This document shows, piece by piece, positions 23,879 to 35,437 of a stretch of 64,000 nt of DNA (positions within the stretch are counted from its first letter, which is position 1; each line of letters begins with the position of its first letter). The notes under the pieces are model-generated. The model was given only the letters and a program-made list of their open reading frames with translations, was not told where the DNA came from and searched no databases. Location: NCBI GenBank assembly GCA_016930075.1, contig JAFGHS010000036.1:1-64000 (forward strand). Direction: 5' to 3'. Source of the DNA: Deltaproteobacteria bacterium. Its GTDB lineage: Bacteria > Desulfobacterota > Syntrophia > Syntrophales > JAFGHS01. The position numbers were made by a program, and so were the translations under genes.

Positions 23879-25069
23879 ATGAAGGAATGCGTTATTGTCG
23901 ATGGTGTGAGAAGTCCGAACTTTCGCGCCCACGCCGAAAAAGGCTGGGCCAGAAATTTAAGGATAGATGAGATTTTGACCCAGGTCTATGACGGCCTTTT
24001 TGCAAGACACACAAAATTCAAGCCTGAGGATGTCGATGCGGTGTTCTGCGGTTCGGCGAATCAGTCCGGCCCACAGGCCGATATTGCACGGCTCGGCTGG
24101 CTGGCCGGCGGTTACCCCGAATCCGTCGCGACCTGTTCCCTCGGGCAGCAGTGTCCCTCAGCTATGGCTGCAGTGGAATTCGGCGCCAGAACGATTATCA
24201 ACGGCGAGGCCGATATTATCATTGCTTCCGGCGCGGAAGATATGCTGATCGGGCGCCGGGGCGGCGGCGGCGGCATGGATATGGCCCCCCGTCTGGCCCA
24301 GCGTTACAACGTGGCGGATTTCCCCATGGGCATGACGGCGGAAAAAGTCGGCACCATGTGGAATGTCAACAAAACGGATGCCCACAAGATGGCCTACTAC
24401 AGCAATAAAGCGGCTGCCGCGGCCCAGGCTGCGGGAAAATTCAAGGATGAGATCATTCCCATTAAAGGCTGTGTGAAAGACGACGGCACCCCCTTCGTGT
24501 GCGATCAGGACCAATGGGTCCGGCCGGACGTATCCATGGAAAAGATGGAAGCCATGCAGCCTGCCTTCAAACCGGGCGGACTGGTAACCGCAGCCGGTTC
24601 TTCTCCTCTGACCTCCGGCGCCTGCGCCGCCCTGCTCATGAGCCGGGACAAAGCGGACGAGCTCGGTTATGACTACCATCTGAAATACGTCTTCGGCGCC
24701 ATGGCCGGATGCGATCCCACCGTCATGGGCATCGGTCCTCTGTATGCGGCCCAGAAGCTCCTCAAGAGAACCGGCAAGACCATTAAAGACATCGATGTCT
24801 GGGAACTCAATGAGGCTTTCGGCACCCAGGCCGTAGCCGTTTGCCGGGAACTGGGTCTGGGCAAAGAGCCCCCCTTCGAGAATGTCAACTTGTGGGGCGG
24901 CGCTCTCGCACTGGGTCATCCCCTGGGAGAATCAGGCGGGCGCATCATCATCACGCTCAATAACATCATGAAAAAAGACCGCCCGGACGCCAAATACGGC
25001 GTGTGTTTCCTCTGCGGCGGCTTCGGCAACGCAAACGCCTCGCTATGGCAAAATGTAAATAAATCATAA
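23879..25069 (+). CDS. Thiolase family protein (acetyl-CoA acyltransferase)
   Basis: The 396-residue protein has the normal length for thiolases, which cleave 3-ketoacyl-CoA or condense two acyl-CoAs. The N-terminal nucleophile region reads SLGQQCPSAMAAV (Cys92) instead of the usual CGSG. The later catalytic blocks are present: WELNEAFG, GGALALGHPLGESGG (His347) and VCFLCGGFGNA (Cys379). The Gly-rich RRGGGGGMD loop is typical. It stands alone between a promoter-like site and a clear terminator (25147-25194), so it is a single-gene unit. The divergent Cys92 surroundings make the exact chain-length or acyl preference uncertain; beta-oxidation in a fatty-acid-degrading anaerobe is likely. Confidence 0.9.
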   Translation: MKECVIVDGVRSPNFRAHAEKGWARNLRIDEILTQVYDGLFARHTKFKPEDVDAVFCGSANQSGPQADIARLGWLAGGYPESVATCSLGQQCPSAMAAVEFGARTIINGEADIIIASGAEDMLIGRRGGGGGMDMAPRLAQRYNVADFPMGMTAEKVGTMWNVNKTDAHKMAYYSNKAAAAAQAAGKFKDEIIPIKGCVKDDGTPFVCDQDQWVRPDVSMEKMEAMQPAFKPGGLVTAAGSSPLTSGACAALLMSRDKADELGYDYHLKYVFGAMAGCDPTVMGIGPLYAAQKLLKRTGKTIKDIDVWELNEAFGTQAVAVCRELGLGKEPPFENVNLWGGALALGHPLGESGGRIIITLNNIMKKDRPDAKYGVCFLCGGFGNANASLWQNVNKS

Positions 25070-25146
25070 CTTTAAAAGGCGGTCCCATATCCGATCGAAA
25101 GTTGATCGGCATATATGAACTGATCAAAAAGGTTTTGAAAAGCAAC

Positions 25147-25194
25147 AAAAAGCTTAGTCATATTGACCGTGGTTGGTATGACTAAGCTTTTTTT
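25147..25194 (+). terminator. Rho-independent terminator after the thiolase gene
   Basis: AAAAAGCTTAGTCATA pairs with TATGACTAAGCTTTTTTT around a 14-base loop. The stem ends in a run of seven T residues. Confidence 0.9.
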
Positions 25195-25280
25195 ATAAAT
25201 ACGGTTTTTCTTTATTCGATTGAAAATAGAGGGTTGCCTATGCTATGCGAAATCATAGAAGCGAAAGGAGTATTGATGTC

Positions 25281-26744
25281 ATGAGCCTGGGGGAGATGCT
25301 GGAGGAAAGCTGCCGCTTTCACAGAGACCGGGTGGCGCTTATTCATGAAGGGCAGAGATTAACCTATGGTGAGTTAAATCATGCCGTCAACGCTGTCGGC
25401 AATTTGCTCAGAAAGCTTGGCATTCAGAAGGGCGATAAGGTTGCCCTGATGCTTCCTAATTGTCCTGCCTTTGTCATATCCTATTTTGCCGCACAAAAAA
25501 TTGGGGCCGTCGCTGTTACCTTAAACGTCATGTCTACGTCCTATGAATTGATTCATTTTCTCGGCAACAGCGAGGCGAAGGTGTTTTTAACAACCTCAGC
25601 TCTGGCAAAAAGATATGAGGAAATTAAAGGCCAGGTACCCCTTTGCCGCTATCTGATTGTGGCGGACAGCGAAAAAGGTGATTCGCCTTTTCGAATGGCT
25701 GTTGCGGATGGCCCTTTCGACCTGGATATGCCGGCAATCTCAGACGATGATCCGGCCGTCATCATCTATACATCAGGCCTGACCAGCAAATCCCTCGGCG
25801 CCGTGTTGACCCACGGCAATCTGACCGGCCAGTCCGAACTACTCAAGATATTGTTCGGTACGGCAAAAGAAGACCGGGGTTTGTCGATTATTCCCTTATT
25901 CCATTCCTTCGGAGCGGTAGTTAACATGCTTTGCCCCATCCGGGTGGGGGCGAGCCTCGTTTTACTGGAGCGTTTCACCCTGGAAGGCATCATGTCAACC
26001 ATCGGCAGGGAGAAGGTGACCTTTATCGCCGCCGTGCCCCGTGTGTTTCTGGGGATGGTGCTTTATGATAAGGATGACGCGGATTGCAGTTCACTCAAAT
26101 ACTGCATAACGGGAGGCGCTCCCATGCCGCCGGAGTACATTGCTCCGTTTGAACAGCGATTCGGTATTAAAATCAGGGAAGGCTACGGCCTGACGGAGGC
26201 CTCCCCCGTGTGCTCCGTCGGCAGGCCTGAAATGCCCCATAAACCGGGTTCCATAGGCATTATGGTTCCCCGCGTAGAGGCAAAGATCGTTGATGACCAT
26301 GATCAGGACTTGCCCGTAAATGAAATTGGCGAACTTATTGTCAGGGGTTATAATGTAATGAAAGGTTACTATGGCGATTCAGACGCGACGGCGGAAGTAA
26401 TCCGGGGAGGATGGCTCCACACGGGTGACTTGGCGAAGATTGACGCCGACGGTTATATCTTTATCACAGGAAGAAAGAAGCGGATGATCCTGACCAGCGG
26501 TTTTAATGTGTATCCCCGGGACGTGGAGAAGGTGCTTGAGATGCACCCTGCCGTTAAAGCAGCAAAAGCCTTGAGTAAAGAGGATTTGATGCGGGGCGAA
26601 GTTGTCAAAGCCCTTGTCGTAAAAAGAGAAAACGTGGAGGCCGATGAGAAAGACATTTTGAGGCATTGCCGGGCCTATCTGTCGTCTTACAAGGTGCCGC
26701 GGGAACTGGAATTTGTCGATGACATTGACGAAACACAACCATGA
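25281..26744 (+). CDS. AMP-forming acyl-CoA ligase family protein, degenerate and C-terminally short
   Basis: The 487-residue protein is an ANL-superfamily (fatty acid/acyl-CoA ligase) homologue: RVALIHEGQRLTYGEL, IREGYGLTEASPVCS (A5), HTGDLAKIDADGYIFITGRK (A7-A8). Two catalytic features depart from the family. The P-loop reads YTSGLTSKSLGAVLTH where TSGTTGxPKG is normal. The protein also stops at DDIDETQP, just before the SGK(I/V) block that carries the A10 lysine, so the last 15-20 residues are missing. It may be inactive or have lost the adenylation half-reaction. The ATG at 25281 follows AAAGGAG at 10 bases; an upstream in-frame ATG at 25245 lacks a ribosome site. The phosphoglycerate mutase gene starts 16 bases later, so the two are probably co-transcribed. 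Confidence 0.8.
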   Translation: MSLGEMLEESCRFHRDRVALIHEGQRLTYGELNHAVNAVGNLLRKLGIQKGDKVALMLPNCPAFVISYFAAQKIGAVAVTLNVMSTSYELIHFLGNSEAKVFLTTSALAKRYEEIKGQVPLCRYLIVADSEKGDSPFRMAVADGPFDLDMPAISDDDPAVIIYTSGLTSKSLGAVLTHGNLTGQSELLKILFGTAKEDRGLSIIPLFHSFGAVVNMLCPIRVGASLVLLERFTLEGIMSTIGREKVTFIAAVPRVFLGMVLYDKDDADCSSLKYCITGGAPMPPEYIAPFEQRFGIKIREGYGLTEASPVCSVGRPEMPHKPGSIGIMVPRVEAKIVDDHDQDLPVNEIGELIVRGYNVMKGYYGDSDATAEVIRGGWLHTGDLAKIDADGYIFITGRKKRMILTSGFNVYPRDVEKVLEMHPAVKAAKALSKEDLMRGEVVKALVVKRENVEADEKDILRHCRAYLSSYKVPRELEFVDDIDETQP

Positions 26745-26759
26745 AGGGATGCAAGGCAT

Positions 26760-27968
26760 ATGACAACGAACCTGATTGACAAACTCATCATTGGCAATTC
26801 AACCAAAATCGTCTTCTTGATCATGGACGGCCTGGGAGGTCTGCCGATCAAAGCCGATGGTCCCACGGAGCTGGAAGCAGCGCAAACCCCTTATCTGGAC
26901 GAACTGGCAGCCGCATCCGTCTGCGGACTGCTGGATCCCATAGGTTACGGCATCACGCCGGGAAGCGGACCCGCACACTTCGCTTTGTTCGGATACGATC
27001 CCATTGAAAATAACTGTGGACGCGGTCTCCTGACGGCGGCGGGAGTCAATTTTCCCATGACGGATAAAGACCTCTTTATCCGCGCGAACTTTGCGACCAT
27101 GGATGCGGGCGGTTTAATTATCGATAGAAGGGCGGGACGGATCGATACGGAGACCAATCGGCGGATCTGCCTGAAACTCAGAGGCAATGTGAAGCTATCG
27201 GAGAATATCGAGGTATTTTTTGAGACAGAGCGGGAGCACCGCGCCCTGATTGCCCTGCGCGGCGATGGTTTAAATGAAAACATCGAGGAGACGGATCCTC
27301 AGGCGACGGGAAAGCCTTTGGTTCAGGCCAGGGCCCTTGTCCCTGAGGCGCAAAAAGCAGCCCGCGCCATCGCCGAATTGACGGAGAAGGTCAAAGCAGC
27401 TCTGGCCGACGAACCCAAGGCCAATACCATACTCCTGCGGGGTTACGCCAAACACAGGACCTATCCGAGTTTGACGGAGCGCTTCGGTCTCAAGGCCATG
27501 GGTATTGCCAATTATCCTATGTACAGAGGCATTGCGAAACTGTTGGGTATGACCGTGGCGGAGGAGACAAATTCCATAGAAGAGGAATTTGCCGTACTGG
27601 AAAAGACCTATCAAAACTGCGATTTCTTTTTTGTTCACATTAAACCGACCGATTCACGGGGGGAAGACGGAAATTTCGACGCAAAAGTCGAGGCCATCGA
27701 GATGATCGACCGCATGATTCCCATCATTACAGACCTGAATCCGGACGTTCTGGTCGTCACGGGCGATCATTCCACGCCCGCCGCTCTGGCCGCCCATAGC
27801 TGGCATCCCGTGCCGGTCCTTCTTTCGGCAAAAACCTGCCGGCCCGACCGGGTGAAATCCTTCGGCGAGAGGGATTGCCTCTTCGGCGGCTTAGGGAGAA
27901 TGCCGACGGCGGCCCTCATGGGTGTTGCCCTGGCACATGCCGGACGGCTGGCTAAATTCGGGGCTTAG
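26760..27968 (+). CDS. apgM: Archaeal-type cofactor-independent phosphoglycerate mutase
   Basis: The 402-residue protein matches the ApgM family of 2,3-bisphosphoglycerate-independent mutases, metalloenzymes of the alkaline phosphatase superfamily that interconvert 3- and 2-phosphoglycerate. Visible motifs are FLIMDGLGGLP (metal Asp), GYGITPGSGPAHFALFGYDP, GVNFPMTDKDLFIRANFAT, HIKPTDSRGEDGNFDAKVEA and VVTGDHSTPAALAAHSWHPV. The length and motif order agree with archaeal and bacterial ApgM and not with the larger GpmI. The ATG follows AAGGGATGCAAGGC. It is immediately downstream of the CoA ligase-like gene and followed by a terminator at 28141-28165. Confidence 0.93.
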   Translation: MTTNLIDKLIIGNSTKIVFLIMDGLGGLPIKADGPTELEAAQTPYLDELAAASVCGLLDPIGYGITPGSGPAHFALFGYDPIENNCGRGLLTAAGVNFPMTDKDLFIRANFATMDAGGLIIDRRAGRIDTETNRRICLKLRGNVKLSENIEVFFETEREHRALIALRGDGLNENIEETDPQATGKPLVQARALVPEAQKAARAIAELTEKVKAALADEPKANTILLRGYAKHRTYPSLTERFGLKAMGIANYPMYRGIAKLLGMTVAEETNSIEEEFAVLEKTYQNCDFFFVHIKPTDSRGEDGNFDAKVEAIEMIDRMIPIITDLNPDVLVVTGDHSTPAALAAHSWHPVPVLLSAKTCRPDRVKSFGERDCLFGGLGRMPTAALMGVALAHAGRLAKFGA

Positions 27969-28140
27969 CCTTTCATCTTGTCATTTCTGCGTCATATCGA
28001 CCGAAGGGAAATATGAATTTACGGCTTAAGTCTGTTCAGATGTCCCACTCCGTTCGAAATAACAATACATAACCGAATTTTGAAATACTGTACTTGGTAC
28101 AGGGGCGACTTCTTGAAAAAGCCCGGATGCTGAAAACAGA

Positions 28141-28165
28141 AAAGCCCCTGTTGCCGGGGGCTTTT
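28141..28165. terminator. Bidirectional terminator between apgM and the FeS oxidoreductase
   Basis: AAAAGCCCC pairs with GGGGCTTTT around TGTTGCCG. T-runs exist on both strands, so it can serve both convergent transcripts. Confidence 0.85.
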
Positions 28166-28193
28166 CCTTATTGAATATGCTCAGTCGAAACGA

Positions 28194-30305
28194 TTAGGCG
28201 GCTTCGCCTTGGGGTTTCGCGTCTTCCATATCCATAGCTTTCCAGACGATTTCCGCGATATCCGCGGCATCCATCTTTTCCGACATTTCCTTGTCTTTGA
28301 TTCCGTCCACCATCATGGTAAGGCAGAAGGGACAACCGACAGCGACATGATCGGCCTTGGCTTCCATCGCCTGCTCGGTCCTTGCGACGTTGATGCGCTT
28401 GCCGATATCCTCTTCCATCCACATCCTCGCACCGCCGGCGCCGCAGCAGAAGCTCTTGGCAAGATTGCGTTCCATTTCCGTGAGCTGCAAACCTGGAATA
28501 GCCTTAAGGATCTTGCGGGGCTGATCGTAAATTTGATTATACCTGCCGAGGAAGCAGGAATCATGATACGCGAAGAGGCCATCGACAGGTTTCTTAAGGT
28601 TGATCCTGCCTTTGGCAATCAGGTCGGCGATGATCTCCGTGTGGTGGTAAACCTCGAACTCGCCGCCGAAATGGGGGTAATCTTTCTTCAGGGCGTTGTA
28701 GCCGTGCGGACAAGTGGCGATAATTTTCTTCACGCCATAGCCTTTTATCACTTCGATGTTGGTCTGGGCCAGGGTCTGATAGAGATACTCGTTTCCGCCA
28801 CGCATGGCCGAATCGCCACAGCAGCCTTCTTCCGTTCCCAGAATCCCGAAGCTGACACCGGCCGCCTGGAGAATCTTGGCAAACGCCGTCGATACCTTTT
28901 TGCCCCGGTCATCAAATGATCCGGCACAGCCGACATAGAAGAGATATTCCACATTGGGATCTTCCGCGAGTGTCTTGACGCCGATCTCTTTAGCCCAGTC
29001 GGCCCGCATGTGGGCGCCGATGCCCCAGGGGTTGGAGTTGTTTTCCATGTTGCGGTACGTCAACTGCAACTCGGGCGCGAAGTCCGCTTCCGTCAGGACC
29101 TTGTACTGTCTCATGCCGATGATCTTTGGCACATGCTCGATGGCGGCTGAGCAGTTCTCCATACAGTACATACAGTTTGTACAGGCCCACAGTTCGTGGA
29201 GGTCGATGACCTCGCCGACCATGGCCTTTTGAGCTTCCGGGATTTGCACTTCGCCCTCAGGCCCGGCGGCCTTTTTTGCCGCAGCGAACTGAGGCGCTCT
29301 TTCGAGCCAGTAGGTCTTGAGATCCTGGACGAGTTTCTTGGGAGACAGAGGCTTGCCCGTTAGATAGGCGGGGCAGCCGTCTTGACATCTGCCGCATTTT
29401 GTACACGCATCGGAATCGAAGATCTGCTTCCAGGTGAATTCCTCCAACTGACCGACGCCGAAGGATTCGGCCGTCTCGAAATCGCGGATCGGCTCAATAT
29501 TGCCGACAGGCTGCAAAGACGTCATATAATAATTGGCCGGCACGGTGATCATGTGAAGCAGTCTCGAATAAGGAATGTAGGCAATGAATCCCAGGGCGAT
29601 GAACGTGTGAATCCACCACAAGGCCTTATGCATCGCCTTGGCTGTTCCGTGATCGACGCCCACAAACGCTTTGGAAATCGTCCAGCCGACAAATGACCAG
29701 TGTTCCCAGGGTGGATTGGTGACATAAATTCTCAGGGCTTCAATGAGGAAACCGGTGATGACGATCCCGCCGATGAGGAGAAGGACAATGGCGTCATCCG
29801 GCGTATTGTCCGGTTTGCCTTTATAGCCCAGGCGGTCGGGTTTCTGCAGGTACCTCCTGTCCAGGGCCATGAAAACGCCGATCAGGACCAGCAAACCAAA
29901 CAAGTCCATGAGCAGGGAAAAGACGAGATAAAATTTGCCTCTCAGGAAAGCCCAGCCGAGGGGTTCCGTAATGTGAAACTCCGTCGCATCGAAAGCCGCC
30001 CCAAAGATGAGAACGCAAAACCCAAAAAAGATAAAGCCGTGCATGAGGCCGGGGTAGATATCTTTAAAGGTTCTAAACTGCAGGAGACCGTCTTTCAAAA
30101 GAATCTTGATCCGCTCCTTCATATTGTCCGTTCTTATTTCGGGTTTGCCCATGGCTTTCCACATCTGCCATCGCCTGTATACACCATAGCCGAATATAGC
30201 CAGGGCAACAAAAGTGAATAAGAACAGGAGCGCTTCAAAGTATTCCGCATTCCAGAAGACCTGTCTTCCTTCGTTACCGCCAAGAGAAAATGTTGTGTGT
30301 TCCAT
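28194..30305 (-). CDS. Membrane-bound FeS oxidoreductase (DUF224/HdrD-like, ETF-linked)
   Basis: The 703-residue protein starts with a nitrate-reductase-gamma-like cytochrome domain of about five membrane helices (FEALLFLFTFVALAIFGYGV, GLMHGFIFFGFCVLIFGAAF, LLVLIGVFMAL, IVITGFLIEALRIYV). A two-cluster ferredoxin domain follows (CTKCGRCQDGCP; CTNCMYCMENC), then two cysteine-rich CCG domains (VGCAGS...EGCCGDSAMRGG; HDSCFLGRYN...SFCCGAGGARM). Known relatives pass electrons from electron-transfer flavoprotein to menaquinone in fatty-acid- and benzoate-degrading anaerobes. EtfA and EtfB are encoded just upstream on the same strand, supporting that role. A terminator at 30613-30648 separates them, so this gene has its own promoter or is reached by read-through. 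The ATG at 30305 follows ATGGAGGAACT. Confidence 0.92.
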   Translation of the reverse strand: MEHTTFSLGGNEGRQVFWNAEYFEALLFLFTFVALAIFGYGVYRRWQMWKAMGKPEIRTDNMKERIKILLKDGLLQFRTFKDIYPGLMHGFIFFGFCVLIFGAAFDATEFHITEPLGWAFLRGKFYLVFSLLMDLFGLLVLIGVFMALDRRYLQKPDRLGYKGKPDNTPDDAIVLLLIGGIVITGFLIEALRIYVTNPPWEHWSFVGWTISKAFVGVDHGTAKAMHKALWWIHTFIALGFIAYIPYSRLLHMITVPANYYMTSLQPVGNIEPIRDFETAESFGVGQLEEFTWKQIFDSDACTKCGRCQDGCPAYLTGKPLSPKKLVQDLKTYWLERAPQFAAAKKAAGPEGEVQIPEAQKAMVGEVIDLHELWACTNCMYCMENCSAAIEHVPKIIGMRQYKVLTEADFAPELQLTYRNMENNSNPWGIGAHMRADWAKEIGVKTLAEDPNVEYLFYVGCAGSFDDRGKKVSTAFAKILQAAGVSFGILGTEEGCCGDSAMRGGNEYLYQTLAQTNIEVIKGYGVKKIIATCPHGYNALKKDYPHFGGEFEVYHHTEIIADLIAKGRINLKKPVDGLFAYHDSCFLGRYNQIYDQPRKILKAIPGLQLTEMERNLAKSFCCGAGGARMWMEEDIGKRINVARTEQAMEAKADHVAVGCPFCLTMMVDGIKDKEMSEKMDAADIAEIVWKAMDMEDAKPQGEAA

Positions 30306-30656
30306 AGTTCCTCCATGAAATTCAGATGCGGGCTGCAGCCCATCGCCCTTAAGCGATGTATGCAGCCATATATTTATATATAACACCGCACGACATGATA
30401 CGGTTTTACTTGCTCATTAATGTTTTAGAAAACAATTTATTTATTTGTATCACCCAATTGCCTGCTTCCTCCGGAAAGAACCATAAGGGCGGCATAAAAA
30501 GCAAGAACTTTTTTACGCATTTTTTATCATGGGAATGGATTTAAATCCGCGGATGCGTAAAAGGCAGCCCTTTTATACAGCGGTGACGGTTTGCCGATCA
30601 GATCATCTTTTATAAAAAAAATGAGGGCGGTTAAGGCCGCCCTCATTTAAAACATT
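30306..30656. other. Leader region of the FeS oxidoreductase gene
   Basis: This 351-base non-coding gap holds the etfA terminator at its upper end. The rest, AT-rich near 30360-30480, probably contains the promoter for the FeS oxidoreductase, but I could not pick a convincing -35/-10 pair. No gene is visible. Confidence 0.5.
30613..30648 (-). terminator. Terminator after etfA
   Basis: On the minus strand AAATGAGGGCGGC pairs with GCCGCCCTCATTT, separated by a short loop (CTTAA) and followed by a run of eight T residues, 10-45 bases after the etfA stop codon. Confidence 0.92.
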
Positions 30657-31634
30657 CTAAGCAAGAAGTTTCTTGCATTCTTTGGTCAGTTCAGGAACGA
30701 CGGCGAACAGATCGTCCACAACGCCGTAATCGGCTTTCGTGAAGATCGGCGCTTCTGAATCCTTATTGATGGCCACAATGTATTTTGATGAACTCATACC
30801 GGCCATATGCTGCAGGGCGCCGGAAATACCGCAGGCGACATACAGATTCGGAGATACGGTTTTCCCCGTCTGCCCGACCTGATCCGTGACCGGCCGCCAG
30901 CCGGCATCAACGGCGGCGCGCGATGCGCCGACGGTTGCGCCCAACACGGCCGCCAGTTCTTCCAGAATGCCGTAGCCTTCCGGTCCCTTCATGCCGCGTC
31001 CGCCGGATACGATGATATTGGCTTCCGTCAGATCCACTTTACCGCTCGAATCTTTCTGGACTTCGAGGACCTTGGTTTTCAGTTTGGCGGCATCCAGGGC
31101 CACGTCGACTTTTTCAACAGCGCCGGCCTTTGCGTTTTCCACTGCCGCAAAAACATTGGGGCGAAGCGACGCCATCTGGGGCGATCCCGCAACAACAACT
31201 TCCCCATAGCATTTGCCCGCATACATAGGCCGAACGGCGACTAATTTGCCGTCGGCGATTTTGACATCCGTACAGTCCGACGCCATGCCCGTTGCGAGAG
31301 ATCCGACCAGTCTTGAAGAGAGGTCTTTCCCGAGAACCGATGCGCCCAGAAGCAAAATCGCGGGATCTTTTTCCTTAACGATCTTGGTAATCGCCTGGGC
31401 GTAGGCATCCGTCGTATAGGGTTCAAAAGCAGCGTTATCGGCTACATAAACCTTATCAACACCGTATTTTCCTAATTGTCCGGCAATGCCTTCAACGCCG
31501 GAACCCAACACGACCGCGCTGACCTCATCACCCAACTCATCGGCCAGTTTTCTGGCCGCGCTGGCAAGCTCAAAGGAGATCTTGCGAAGAGCGCCGTCTC
31601 TTTGTTCTGCTACAATCATTACACCTTTTGCCAT
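30657..31634 (-). CDS. etfA: Electron transfer flavoprotein alpha subunit
   Basis: The 325-residue protein matches EtfA in length and motifs. The N-terminal domain begins [20 protein letters not shown]. The C-terminal FAD domain has [40 protein letters not shown], the cofactor-binding [20 protein letters not shown], and a closing [20 protein letters not shown]. EtfAB takes electrons from acyl-CoA dehydrogenases; here it should donate to the adjacent membrane FeS oxidoreductase. It lies 27 bases after etfB on the minus strand and is followed by a strong terminator. Confidence 0.96.
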   Translation of the reverse strand: MAKGVMIVAEQRDGALRKISFELASAARKLADELGDEVSAVVLGSGVEGIAGQLGKYGVDKVYVADNAAFEPYTTDAYAQAITKIVKEKDPAILLLGASVLGKDLSSRLVGSLATGMASDCTDVKIADGKLVAVRPMYAGKCYGEVVVAGSPQMASLRPNVFAAVENAKAGAVEKVDVALDAAKLKTKVLEVQKDSSGKVDLTEANIIVSGGRGMKGPEGYGILEELAAVLGATVGASRAAVDAGWRPVTDQVGQTGKTVSPNLYVACGISGALQHMAGMSSSKYIVAINKDSEAPIFTKADYGVVDDLFAVVPELTKECKKLLA

Positions 31635-31661
31635 TTTATATTCCTCCGTGTCGAATGATGA

Positions 31662-32432
31662 TTAAATAACCTTTGCTTCTTCTCTCAGCAGTTTTGCAAC
31701 CTGAGCGGCCTTTGCTGCAGCATCGGCCCCATCGATGATCTTTCCGGGAGGCCTGCTGGGGGGCGCAGTCGTTTTGGCAACCTTGGCCTTCCCTTCGGTG
31801 GAGACGCCCAGCGCTGCGGCATTCTTCACATCGAGGGGCTTCTTTTTGGCCTTCATCACGCCCGGCAGAGATGCATAGCGCGGCTCATTCAAGCCCTTCT
31901 GCGCCGTAATGACACAGGGGAGGGAGCTTTCAATCAAGAGCTGAGCGCCTTCAATGGGTTTTACAACCTTAACGGTTGTGCCTTCAATATCGACCTTCGT
32001 CACAATGGTCAACTGGGGAAGATCGAGCAGTTCGGCCAGAATGGAGCCGACCTGACCGGAGTCATCATCAATGGCCCTCTGTCCACAAAAAATAACATCA
32101 TGAGGAATGCCCTTAATGGCAGCAGCCAAAGCAGCCGCTGTTGTATAGGCATCTGCGCTGTTCAGTGCGGGATCATCAATCTGAATTCCCTTGTCGGCGC
32201 CCATGGCCAGGGCTGTCCTGATGGTTTCCACCACCCTTGCAGGACCGACGGATACAATCGTGACATCGCCGCCGAACTTTTCTTTCAGTTTCAGGGCTTC
32301 TTCAACACCGTATTCATCATAAGGATTCATGACCCATTTGATACCGCTGTCGTCGATTCCCGAACCATCGGGTTTCACCCTGATCTGGGCTTCCGTATCC
32401 GGAACCTGTTTTACACATGCAACAATATTCAC
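31662..32432 (-). CDS. etfB: Electron transfer flavoprotein beta subunit
   Basis: The 256-residue protein begins (V)NIVACVKQVPDTEAQIRV and shows the EtfB features MNPYDEYGVEEALKLKEKFG, ALAMGADKGIQIDDPAL, VIFCGQRAIDDDSGQVGSIL and a central SLPCVITAQKGLNEPRYASL, followed by a longer-than-usual Lys-rich linker (MKAKKKPLDVKNAAALGVST). The start is taken as the GTG at 32432 because GGAGGAGA lies immediately upstream; an upstream in-frame ATG at 32474 would add 14 untypical residues. It forms a heterodimer with the product of etfA, encoded 27 bases downstream. Confidence 0.95.
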   Translation of the reverse strand: MNIVACVKQVPDTEAQIRVKPDGSGIDDSGIKWVMNPYDEYGVEEALKLKEKFGGDVTIVSVGPARVVETIRTALAMGADKGIQIDDPALNSADAYTTAAALAAAIKGIPHDVIFCGQRAIDDDSGQVGSILAELLDLPQLTIVTKVDIEGTTVKVVKPIEGAQLLIESSLPCVITAQKGLNEPRYASLPGVMKAKKKPLDVKNAAALGVSTEGKAKVAKTTAPPSRPPGKIIDGADAAAKAAQVAKLLREEAKVI

Positions 32433-32581
32433 ACTCTCCTCCTTCCTGGAAGCATGCCGGCAGAAGATCTTCATCTCTCTGCCGGATCATGCAGCCACTT
32501 GTAATATGGTAAATTTTAGGATTTCCTCCCTTCACTTTTCCGATTCCCCATCGGGCTCAAAAAAGAACGGGAGCATAAAAA

Positions 32582-34555
<1,974 letters not shown>

Positions 34556-35437
34556 CTTTCCTTCATACCTCCCTTTTTTATTATCGTTATTATCACTATT
34601 ATTTTAACAGTTTACGTTACAATTCGTCATGATGCATGATTTAAAACGAGCAATGATCCTGCTTAAGTAGGGGCAAAAATGCGTTGGTCTTCCCTGATGA
34701 ACAAAGAAGAAAGCGCCCAATGCTTTTCCAAGATGAGCAAGCGTTAAGGCTGTCCGTGGTTAGCGAGAGCAGGAACCTTAAAAACAACTGCAAGTCATGA
34801 TACGACGCGATTTGAACTATCTCAATATTTGTTTGATGTCAAGAAATATTTTAAATTGTTCGGCTATCTCCGCAGAAAAAGATCAATGGCCGTCGTTGCA
34901 AAAAAACAACGCTCTTTGCGTGCAGTGTGATTTTCTTAATACACCATCAATACGCATCATGCAGGCAACGGCCTATGCGCAATCGTCTGACGAAAAGGTA
35001 TTTGTTTCTTATATCGATGAATTTATGCAGGAATACCATCATACAAACGGTTGTGAACGGAGGATGGTATGCTTCATGCAGATTAGCATGCAGATTTGGC
35101 AGAACAAAGCGGGCCATATTCGGGAATGGACATAAGGCTTTATCTTTACGGCCCGTTGACTTTAAAGTTTCTTGACTTTGATGTGTGATGGTGTTAGTGG
35201 AGTCGCGTTGGCCATACCAAGATGTGGCGGAAGGGGGGTGATGCTTGAGATAAGGGGCAATTCCGGTTATGGCAGAGCCTGTGTTTTGCCGCGTCGGAGC
35301 TGATGCTGCGCCGCTTTTCCCGGGTGCCCGTTGTTGCAGATGTGCAGCAAGTTTTTTATAGAAATTGAAATGATTTCCCAATGTCCGGGGAAATCAAATT
35401 TTAAAACACAAACACAAACAATTTTAGGAGGAAACAA
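34556..35437. other. 882-base gap between acs and the second porin gene
   Basis: I find no convincing gene. Open frames here have no family resemblance, poor ribosome sites and odd composition. The region must hold divergent promoters for acs and for the porin gene, whose ATG is preceded by AGGAGGAAACAA. A small RNA or long leader is possible; nothing in the sequence decides this. Confidence 0.5.

Noticed and set aside
34797-35381. Small open frames on both strands between acs and the porin gene
   Set aside because: No good ribosome sites, no recognisable domain and mutually overlapping; not supported as genes.
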